This document shows positions 8,354 through 14,494 of a stretch of DNA of 64,000 nt, piece after piece. The translations under genes and the position numbers were made by a program. Origin of the DNA: Methylorubrum populi. Lineage in GTDB: Bacteria > Pseudomonadota > Alphaproteobacteria > Rhizobiales > Beijerinckiaceae. The stretch's first letter is position 1. Each line of letters starts with the position of its first letter. Below the pieces are notes generated by a model that worked only from the letters and a program-made list of their open reading frames with translations, was not told where the DNA came from and did no database searches. Location: positions 62,001 to 126,000 of the forward strand of contig NZ_AP014809.1 of NCBI RefSeq assembly GCF_002355515.1, written 5' to 3'.

Positions 8354-9397
8354 TCAGCGGCCCGTCGCGGCGAGCAGCCGCTCATCCGTCTGCTTCTGAC
8401 CCGCGGCCCTTGCGTACAGGGTTCTGGCGAGATCCGGATCGCCCGGTAGCCCACGCACACTCCAGCGCCGCAGCATGTCCGGATCCCAGGTCTGAGCCAG
8501 GATGAAGGTCGCGTTCGGAGCGTTGCGCGCCTGCGCGCGCTCCAGGAGAAGTCGGGCACCGCTGATATCGCCGAGCCGTATCAGGCCCCTGGCGCGCTCC
8601 ACCAGCGGGTCCACTTGGAGCGTCGGCCGTGCGGGTTCCGCGGGACGTGCGAGCCGTGCAGCCTCGCCCTCAGCGGCCGGCCTTCTCTCTATGACGGCGG
8701 GCGATGCCGGGGGATCGATCCCTGCCGTGTTCGTGAGGGGTGTGCCACGGGCGGACGGCACCACGACAGCCTCGCCCGTGGTGGATGCATCAGGTGCCGC
8801 AGTGCTGGCGATCGCCTCAGGAGGCGACGGTGTTCCGCGCATCGCAGCGGCAGGCTTCTCGGGGCTTCGCGGTTCGTCGCCGGCGGCGATGGTACGATTG
8901 GGACCGTCGGGACGGAAACTGACGTTGAGTAGGCTCGTCGCGACATTGGGCTTCCCACCGGACGCCGCCGTCCAGATTGCCGCCACGGCGAGCGAGAAGC
9001 GGCTCTCGCGCTCGTCCACCTGGGTGATCTTGATGTTCGGAAGGTCCCACGCTGCGATGTCGACATCCCCTTTGTCCTCTGACGGCGAGAACGTGTTGAT
9101 CGTGTCGCTGATCGTCACGCCTCGAGGCAGGCCCTGAAGGAGGATGGCTTCGATGGAGACGCTGCCTGTGCGGACAAGCTTTATCTCCAGCGGCAGAGAG
9201 TTGCCGAGCGTTCCGGAGACATCGTGGGTGGCGAAGAAGAGATCAGATGACTTGGCCTGCATGGGATCTGCATCGCTTCTGCTACCGGGTGCGCCGGCCC
9301 CGGCAGGAAAATGGCCGTCCGCAACTTGCGCAGACGCCGGCAGAGATAGGCAGACTATCGAAACGAGCGCTGCCACCGCCGGCTTGTAGCTGGTCAT
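8354..9397 (-). CDS. Exported protein of unknown function
   Basis: About 347 residues from ATG 9397 (an ATG at 9418 is also possible). A signal peptide (TSYKPAVAALVSIVCLSLPASA) is followed by a beta-rich domain with GTLGNSLPLEIKLVRTGSVS and LLQGLPRGVTISDTI, then a long low-complexity Pro/Ala/Glu linker. The C-terminal region (LVERARGLIRLGDISGARLL, LERAQARNAPNATFILAQTWDPDML, LARTLYARAAG) resembles TPR/Sel1-type helical repeats. It lies just upstream of the TAXI gene on the same strand. No enzyme motif was found. Confidence 0.6.
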   Translation of the reverse strand: MTSYKPAVAALVSIVCLSLPASAQVADGHFPAGAGAPGSRSDADPMQAKSSDLFFATHDVSGTLGNSLPLEIKLVRTGSVSIEAILLQGLPRGVTISDTINTFSPSEDKGDVDIAAWDLPNIKITQVDERESRFSLAVAAIWTAASGGKPNVATSLLNVSFRPDGPNRTIAAGDEPRSPEKPAAAMRGTPSPPEAIASTAAPDASTTGEAVVVPSARGTPLTNTAGIDPPASPAVIERRPAAEGEAARLARPAEPARPTLQVDPLVERARGLIRLGDISGARLLLERAQARNAPNATFILAQTWDPDMLRRWSVRGLPGDPDLARTLYARAAGQKQTDERLLAATGR

Positions 9398-9418
9398 ATT
9401 CGCACGATGCTGTTCCAT

Positions 9419-9995
9419 CGGATGCAGTCCTTATCAGGTGCGTTTCCGCTAGAATGCAGATTCGAATAGGGAACTTGACTGTTTATGTCAATTGATCTCA
9501 ATCAGTATTTTTAGCACTGTGTGGGTAATCGCTGCGAATTCAGCCATATTCCGAGCGATATCCAGGCAGGATTTCCTGTTGCACACGGAATTAAGTCCGG
9601 CGCCTGGCCGCCGACAGTCGCCCACCTCCAGCTTCTCGGCATTCTGCCCTTCGGGTGCAGTCGAGAAGGCCTCCACGATGAAGCTGTCCCGCCCGGCTCA
9701 GCCGCGGCGAGGATTTTCTTGCATGCAAGGCATTGGAGGAGGTGGTGCGCGCGCCGGGTATAGAGTGCCCTCGGCTGCCCGTGCAGTGATCGGAAAACTA
9801 AGCCGAGGCTGTATCGCAGGAGATAGGCGTCCGAAGATGCCTACCGTGTTCCCGATGTGTTGCACGTACCAGCCTACGCCGAGTCGTAACCCGTTGTAAA
9901 ACCAGGAGCCGTGTTGCAGCGCGTTGCAAAGCCGCTGGAACACGTTTCAGCCAACGAAAAACCCGCCAAGTCATTGACCTAGCGGGTGAAATGAA
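9419..9995. other. Intergenic region left of the first attachment site
   Basis: About 580 bp without a convincing gene. It contains scattered short frames only. The last 40 bp hold an imperfect hairpin (ACCCGC...GCGGGT around 9960-9987) in the position a tRNA terminator would take relative to the att copy that follows. This region is probably what lay downstream of tRNA-Met before the islands entered. Confidence 0.5.
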
Positions 9996-10040
9996 TGGTA
10001 GCGAGGGAGGGATTTGAACCCCCGACACAAGGATTATGAT
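9996..10040 (-). repeat. att site A: 45-bp copy of the tRNA-Met 3' part
   Basis: Begins TGGTAGCGAGGGAGGGATTT and ends GGATTATGAT. It is identical over 45 bp to 13158-13202 and to the 3' half of the intact tRNA-Met gene (55270-55314), including encoded CCA, T arm and anticodon loop. The 5' half of a tRNA is absent, so it is not a functional tRNA. It marks the outer edge of the first integrated element. Confidence 0.92.
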
Positions 10041-10091
10041 CTGAGCGCGAACACGCCTAAGCCATTGATCCAACAGGGGGCGCCGGTGAGC

Positions 10092-10144
10092 TGCGCTAGC
10101 AATGCGCTAACACTGGACAGTCCACCTTGTAGCTAGGTGCGCTA
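10092..10144. repeat. TGCGCTA(G) repeats at left end of element 1
   Basis: Three copies of TGCGCTA at 10092-10099 (with G), 10103-10109 and 10138-10144, just inside att site A. The same word occurs at 13062, 13254, 13265, 55104, 55115 and 55177, always close to an att copy. This suggests arm-type integrase binding sites. Confidence 0.6.
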
Positions 10145-10177
10145 CGGGCCTAATAGGCGGCTGCGCCGGTGGGCGGC

Positions 10178-10375
10178 TCAGGGGTGAGACGCTGGACCGC
10201 GTCTCGTGGAGGTGCGGACATCAGCGCCTGTCGCCATGGCCTCCCGTCCAACGGCCTCGTAAATGTCCCGCACGGTCCCTTCGTCTACGCCGAGCCCGCG
10301 AGCGAACTCGTCTGGGCAGCGGGTATCGCCAAGAACCAAGCGTCTACGATCCCGGTATGAGGCTCGTGCCGCCAT
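10178..10375 (-). CDS. Possible small protein, 65 aa
   Basis: From ATG 10375 the frame reads MAARASYRDRRRLVLGDTRC and later GLGVDEGTVRDIYEAVGREAM, which looks like a short helical protein, possibly helix-turn-helix. Its start lies 14 bp after the amidase stop on the same strand. No family is recognised and the ribosome site is weak. It may be a remnant of element 1. Confidence 0.3.
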   Translation of the reverse strand: MAARASYRDRRRLVLGDTRCPDEFARGLGVDEGTVRDIYEAVGREAMATGADVRTSTRRGPASHP

Positions 10376-10388
10376 CCAGGACGCCGCT

Positions 10389-11465
10389 CTATCGCGGCAG
10401 TCCGGCAAAAGGAAAAGGCTTCGCCTCGCGATAGGACCGTGTCGCATTCCCGGCGAAGACGTTGGCCTGATCGACGCCGAGATCGAGTTTCAGCACTTTT
10501 CCCGTTTCCTTGGAGAAATCGATCTCGTTCAGGTCGGTCCAGAATGTGTTGGGTGAAAGCGCCGATTCGAAGAAATAGAGGCGGCGCTTGTGATCGAAGA
10601 CCGTGCGCCAACGTGTGGAGGATATTTCCGGTTGTTCCGACGTCGAAAGCCCGAGCGGCACGGAAACATTGCGTATGATGCCGTAGACGCTGGCCAAGAG
10701 ATGATCCGAGTCTCCATCCGGCGGGATCGATTTGACGTAGAAGGAGGCGCGGGCGAAGCGATCGGACGCACGGTTCGTACCAGGCAGCATGACCGTTCCG
10801 CCGATCTGCGACCAGTAGGATGCAAGGGCAAGCTGCTGTTCGTAGGTCGGAGAGTTCGTCATAACTTGGTATTGACGTCCATGATGGATGACCTGCTTGC
10901 CGTCGATATATTCGATGATTGCACTGTCTCCGCTGGAATCGGACAGGGACATATGGACGTTTGCTATGACCTGGGTGCCGGGAATCGTGCTCGTCACGAG
11001 GGTGAAGGGGTGCTTCTCAAGGGCGGCAACGGCTTCATCGACAGTCGCGAAGTTGTCGAGAGCGTATTGCGCCCAGACTGAGATCGCCAATCCAGGCGGA
11101 CCCTTGCCGTCGAAAGCCGGGTACTGCGACTCTTCAAGCCAGAGCACATTGGCCGTAAGGCCCTCTTCGTTGGCGCCGTCCGAGGTTGAGTTGTCGAACG
11201 CTGTCGCGACCAGGGATCCATATTTCGACGTCCACCGGATCGAGTTTGGCCCGACTTCACCATTGCGCGCCATCCCGCGCGGCAGGATGTAAAGGTCGGT
11301 TCCGATCGGTGTTTCCCAGTCCATCGATCGGGCCGTGAAAATCTTTCCGTCTCGTCCGAGGTAAACGAAGCGGGAGCAGGCGCCTGCGGGTTCAACAACG
11401 CCTTGAAGCGTGGCCCAGAATGCCACCACCGACAAGAAAATTCTGATTGAAAAAATCCATGTCAT
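10389..11465 (-). CDS. Linear amide C-N hydrolase (choloylglycine hydrolase / penicillin V acylase family), exported
   Basis: A 358-residue Ntn-hydrolase. The signal peptide ends before GACSRF, and Cys30 would become the N-terminal nucleophile after processing, as in this family. Further marks are TARSMDWETPIGTDLYILPRG (Arg and Asp of the active site), ANVLWLEESQYP, and MTNSPTYEQQL with its Asn. Homologues split amide bonds in bile salts, penicillin V or N-acyl homoserine lactones. The Gram-negative exported group often favours the last two, but the substrate here is inference. It is a cargo gene of the short element 1 remnant, followed at 11.8 kb by an IS. Confidence 0.85.
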   Translation of the reverse strand: MTWIFSIRIFLSVVAFWATLQGVVEPAGACSRFVYLGRDGKIFTARSMDWETPIGTDLYILPRGMARNGEVGPNSIRWTSKYGSLVATAFDNSTSDGANEEGLTANVLWLEESQYPAFDGKGPPGLAISVWAQYALDNFATVDEAVAALEKHPFTLVTSTIPGTQVIANVHMSLSDSSGDSAIIEYIDGKQVIHHGRQYQVMTNSPTYEQQLALASYWSQIGGTVMLPGTNRASDRFARASFYVKSIPPDGDSDHLLASVYGIIRNVSVPLGLSTSEQPEISSTRWRTVFDHKRRLYFFESALSPNTFWTDLNEIDFSKETGKVLKLDLGVDQANVFAGNATRSYREAKPFPFAGLPR

Positions 11466-11782
11466 TGCGACATATCCTCATCAAACTATTGTACTGTAGT
11501 GCATGTTTGCAAAATTATATTTCGTTCATGGGTAAATTTTAGGGATTTAGTTGAGGTCTGCTCTCAGGCAGCCGGGTCGGTCCCCGAAATGATAGGTGTA
11601 GGCCGGCGCTGACAATCATGGTCCCGCAATTTCCTGCAATGACTTGAATCAAAATTATGTTGAGATGGCTTCAAAGCTTTGCTTCTCAGAGCCTGTCCGA
11701 TAAGTGTGTGCTGTGGGGTTGAGTGGTCGGGATGGCGGTGTTTCCGGAAGGGGGCTGAAGCCTGACCTAGAAGTGACATGAG
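11466..11782. other. Intergenic region with possible IS end
   Basis: About 320 bp between the amidase promoter side and the IS3 element. The stretch from about 11692 (GAGCCTGTCCGATAAGTGTG) to 11780 looks like the end of another insertion sequence, but no partner end or transposase was found, so this is only an impression. The AT-rich part near 11500 is probably the amidase promoter. Confidence 0.35.
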
Positions 11783-11861
11783 TGACGTCCCCCCATCGCT
11801 TTGGTCCGGCGTGAGTGCGAGTTTTCCGGTTTCGTGAGCCCCTGAGGGGAGGAGCAGAGCC

Positions 11862-12128
11862 GTGAAGAAGAGCAGGTTCACCGAAGAGCAGATCGCCTTT
11901 GCACTGAAGCAGGCCGAGACCGGGACACCGGTCGCGGAGGTGATGCGCCGGATGGGCATCTCCGAGCAGACATTCTACCGCTGGAAGAAGCTCTACGGCG
12001 GCTTGGGCACGGGCGAGTTGCGGCGGCTGAAGCAGCTCGAAGACGAGAACCGCAAGCTCAAGCAACTCGTGGCCGATCTGAGCCTCGACAAGCACATCCT
12101 GCAGGACGTGCTCGCAAAAAAGCTCTGA
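11862..12128 (+). CDS. IS3-family transposase OrfA
   Basis: An 88-residue protein with an N-terminal helix-turn-helix (MKKSRFTEEQIAFALKQAET, VAEVMRRMGISEQTFYRWKK) and a leucine-zipper-like C-terminus (RRLKQLEDENRKLKQLVADL), as usual for IS3 OrfA, which binds the IS ends. Just before its stop lies A6G (12116-12122), and the -1 frame is open from there into OrfB. A fused OrfAB transposase is therefore likely. Confidence 0.9.
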   Translation: MKKSRFTEEQIAFALKQAETGTPVAEVMRRMGISEQTFYRWKKLYGGLGTGELRRLKQLEDENRKLKQLVADLSLDKHILQDVLAKKL

Positions 12129-12151
12129 CGCCTGCTCGGCGACGCGAGCTC

Positions 12152-12961
12152 GTGCACCAGGTTCAGGAGGCGCACGGGGTGAGTGAGCGGCGCGGCTGCG
12201 CCGCGCTCGGCGTCGGCCGGTCGGGCGTCCGCTACCGCTCGACCAAGCCCGATCAGGCACCGCTGCGGATGCGCATCTGCGATCTGGCCAAGAGCCGGGT
12301 GCGCTATGGGTACTTCCGGATCTACATACTGCTGCGCCGGGAGGGTTGGCGGGTGAACCATAAGCGGGTTCACCGTCTCTACCGGGACGAGGGGCTGAGC
12401 CTGCGGCTCAAGCGGCCGCGCCGGAACGTCAGCGCGGCACACCGTGAGCGTCAGCCTGCTGCGCTCCGGCCGAACGAACGCTGGTCGATGGACTTCGTCT
12501 CCGACGCGCTGTTCGACGGCCGCCGGCTGCGGGCCCTGACGGTCGTCGATGCGTTCACGCGCGAGGCTCTGGCGATCGAGGTCGACGAGGGCATCAAAGG
12601 CGAGCAGGTCGTGGCTGTCGTCGGCCGCTTGGCGCTGCTGCGCGGAGCACCGCGCGCGATTCAGGTCGATAACGGGCCTGAGTTCGTCTCGAAAGCACTC
12701 GACCGCTGGGCCTACGAGAATGGTGTCACGTTGGACTTCTCACGGCCCGGCAAGCCGACCGACAACGCGCTGGTCGAGTCGTTCAACGGCCGGCTGCGCG
12801 ACGAGTGCTTGAACGCGAACTGGTTCTTGTCGTTGGCCGACGCGAGGAGCAAGATCGAGACGTGGCGGCGGCACTACAACGAGAGCCGTCCTCACACCGC
12901 CCTGGGGTGGCGAACGCCCCAGGAATTCGCCCTGGCGGCGGCCCTGCAGGCCGCCGAATGA
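12152..12961 (+). CDS. IS3-family transposase OrfB (DDE integrase domain)
   Basis: 269 residues from ATG 12152; the -1 frame from the A6G slippery site also joins OrfA to it directly. The rve-type DDE domain is clear: WSMDFVSDALFDGRRLRALT (first Asp), IQVDNGPEFVSKALDRWAYE (second Asp), and GKPTDNALVESFNGRLRDEC with the catalytic Glu, then WRRHYNESRPHTALGWRTPQEF. It appears intact. Confidence 0.92.
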   Translation: MHQVQEAHGVSERRGCAALGVGRSGVRYRSTKPDQAPLRMRICDLAKSRVRYGYFRIYILLRREGWRVNHKRVHRLYRDEGLSLRLKRPRRNVSAAHRERQPAALRPNERWSMDFVSDALFDGRRLRALTVVDAFTREALAIEVDEGIKGEQVVAVVGRLALLRGAPRAIQVDNGPEFVSKALDRWAYENGVTLDFSRPGKPTDNALVESFNGRLRDECLNANWFLSLADARSKIETWRRHYNESRPHTALGWRTPQEFALAAALQAAE

Positions 12962-13011
12962 GATCCGGAAGCTCACCTTTCGGCCGGACCAAAATCCGGG
13001 GGACCGTCAGT

Positions 13012-13157
13012 GCTCCGTGAGCCCCCAGTAAACTGTTACGCCCGCACGACAATTTTTCGGCTGCGCTAGCTCTGTACTAGGAATTAAAGCCGAAAAACGC
13101 AGAGGACAAGGCAAAGAAAAAGCCCCGCTAAGTGCTTAACGGAGCTTGGAAAAATGA
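13012..13157. repeat. Integrase-side end sequence of element 1 (matches 55126-55269)
   Basis: This stretch aligns with the DNA between the integrase gene and att at the right end of element 2. Shared pieces include CCGTGAGC-CCCAG, GTTACGCCCGCACGA, TTTTTCGGCTGCGCTAG and a terminator-like hairpin with GCCCCGCTAAGTGCTTA. So 13012-13157 was the integrase end of an older element. The integrase itself is missing; the IS3 right end is at 13009. Confidence 0.8.
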
Positions 13158-13202
13158 TGGTAGCGAGGGAGGGATTTGAACCCCCGACACAAGGATTATG
13201 AT
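13158..13202 (-). repeat. att site B: 45-bp copy of the tRNA-Met 3' part
   Basis: Identical over 45 bp to att A (9996-10040) and to the tRNA-Met 3' part (55270-55314). On its left is an integrase-side end; on its right is a sequence like that right of att A (CTGA-CGCGA-CACG-CTAAG-CATTGAT...GGGGGCGCC). It is therefore the junction of two tandem related elements. Confidence 0.92.
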
Positions 13203-13253
13203 CTGAACGCGAGCACGGCTAAGTCATTGATAGGATAGGGGGCGCCAAGGTGC

Positions 13254-13271
13254 TGCGCTAGCACTGCGCTA
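13254..13271. repeat. TGCGCTA repeats at left end of element 2
   Basis: TGCGCTA at 13254-13260 and 13265-13271, spaced like the pair at 10092/10103 in element 1. Probable arm-type integrase sites. Confidence 0.6.
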
Positions 13272-13374
13272 AGGGGAACTGATACTCTTCTCCACATTGC
13301 AGGCGCCGCCTGCGGGTAGCTGATTCCGGAATAAGTTACGGCAGTCAGATCCAAAGAGCGGAACACAAAGGTGT

Positions 13375-14040
13375 TCACCAGCACCATTGAAGCTTAAAAT
13401 ATACGGCATCAGACACTTTCGCGAAGGAAATTAATACTTCTTCGGCATCGGGCACCATCATCGGCGGCGCACTCAAGTTATCAAGGCACCAATTTCGTAC
13501 TTCATCTGAGAACACGTCAGATTTTGGGCCAACCTTAAGCGTCAAAGTTTCCTTATCATATTCGCTTTGCTTGAGATAAATTTCTTTTTCTTTCTTCGAA
13601 CTTCTAGCAGAATTCTTCGCGCCCTGAAGTCCTTCAAAATTTTGAAATGGGAGCTCTTCGATCCGTCGATCTGTCAATACTTCCAGAAACGAAGAAACAA
13701 GTGCCTTGCCGTGATCCGTAATGATAAGAGACTCTGATCGCGTGCCCGAAAGTCCTGATCTTGCTTCTACCAACGCTAATCCCTCTGGATCTGAAAGAGC
13801 TCCCGCAAGTCGACTCGCTCTCGAAGGACTTTTATCGAGCACCTTCGACACTTTTGTCACGTCTGGAAGACGTACAAGGTCATTACCCCAGCTAGTAAGA
13901 GCCACTACTAGTAGAGCTTTGAAGCCCTCGACAGTGATATCAGGCGCCGCTGCCTCGAGGAACCTAAACGCTGAGAGGAGATCACTTAGTGTCTTCTTGG
14001 CTTCTTCCTGTGTCAGTACGTTCGGCTTTTCCTGGGTCAT
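13375..14040 (-). CDS. Hypothetical protein with MarR-like winged helix, first gene of element 2
   Basis: A 221-residue protein of clearly lower GC than the chromosome. Residues 40-120 look like a winged helix (VVALTSWGNDLVRLPDVTKV, VLDKSPSRASRLAGALSDPEG, RSESLIITDHGKALVSSFLE). The rest is charged and unassigned. It is transcribed away from the polymerase gene, with about 170 bp between their start regions, so it may regulate the divergent 14214-17155 unit. Function unknown. Confidence 0.55.
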   Translation of the reverse strand: MTQEKPNVLTQEEAKKTLSDLLSAFRFLEAAAPDITVEGFKALLVVALTSWGNDLVRLPDVTKVSKVLDKSPSRASRLAGALSDPEGLALVEARSGLSGTRSESLIITDHGKALVSSFLEVLTDRRIEELPFQNFEGLQGAKNSARSSKKEKEIYLKQSEYDKETLTLKVGPKSDVFSDEVRNWCLDNLSAPPMMVPDAEEVLISFAKVSDAVYFKLQWCW

Positions 14041-14213
14041 GGCACTGTCGCATCACTCTTCGTTCGTCTCACTACCCTATGCGCCAGGACGACGCCAGCC
14101 TACGTAGTCATGTCAGCAATATGCTGTGTTGGCACATTGCTGACTTGTTGATATGTCGGAGCTGCCTCAGAGTGAGGCGGCGGCTCAAGGTCGCCCAACC
14201 GACAGGAGTGACG

Positions 14214-14420
14214 ATGACGGAGAAGAAGAAGAACTCGAAGTGGGTGGATGCTGGCCCCAAAGGCATTTTCCGAATTGACGAGGTCAAAGTGGCTAAGCCG
14301 TTAGACGGCAAGGTAGCAATCATCGGAACCAGCGGAGCCCTGATCGCCTCCGTAGAAGAGGACGATGTTGGCGATCTCGGCGTATTCTATCAAGATCTAA
14401 AATCGAGATTGATGGACTAA
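14214..14420 (+). CDS. Small protein upstream of the PolB gene (68 aa)
   Basis: A 68-residue protein from ATG 14214 with CAGGAG at the right distance. It begins MTEKKKNSKWVDAGPKGIFR and ends GDLGVFYQDLKSRLMD. It is Lys-rich at the start and acidic at the end; no known domain. A strong terminator hairpin follows it, so it can be expressed apart from the polymerase. Position and size would suit an accessory replication or regulatory protein, but that is inference. Confidence 0.6.
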   Translation: MTEKKKNSKWVDAGPKGIFRIDEVKVAKPLDGKVAIIGTSGALIASVEEDDVGDLGVFYQDLKSRLMD

Positions 14421-14452
14421 ATACCCGAGATATCAACTAAATCGCATCTATG

Positions 14453-14478
14453 AAGGGGCGTTTCGGCGCCCCTTTTCG
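14453..14478 (+). terminator. Rho-independent terminator between small ORF and polB
   Basis: AAGGGGCG (14453-14460), loop TTTCGG, CGCCCCTT (14467-14474), an 8-bp perfect stem followed by TT. An ATG at 14450 would place the polymerase start inside this hairpin without a ribosome site. This argues for the start at 14495. Confidence 0.75.
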
Positions 14479-14494
14479 TTGCAGGAGCAACCTA

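Larger units (their letters stand above)
11783..13009 (+). mobile_element. IS3-family insertion sequence
   Basis: About 1.23 kb. The ends are imperfect inverted repeats: TGACG-TCCCCCC...TTTGGTCCGGC at 11783 matches the reverse complement of the right end, TGACGGTCCCCC...TTTTGGTCCGGCC, ending at 13009. It encodes OrfA and OrfB in the usual -1 relation. I could not define a target duplication with confidence. It sits where the integrase gene of element 1 should be (see findings). Confidence 0.85.

Noticed and set aside
9996..10080. tRNA-like sequence at 9996 (and at 13158) as extra tRNA genes
   Set aside because: Only the 3' 45 bases match; the D arm and 5' acceptor strand are absent and the following bases do not pair. 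They are att copies.
11692..11782. A second IS element left of the IS3 copy
   Set aside because: One end-like sequence only; no second end and no transposase remnant found.
14450..14494. ATG 14450 as the polymerase start
   Set aside because: It lies in front of and within a terminator hairpin and lacks a ribosome site, whereas ATG 14495 has AGGAG.
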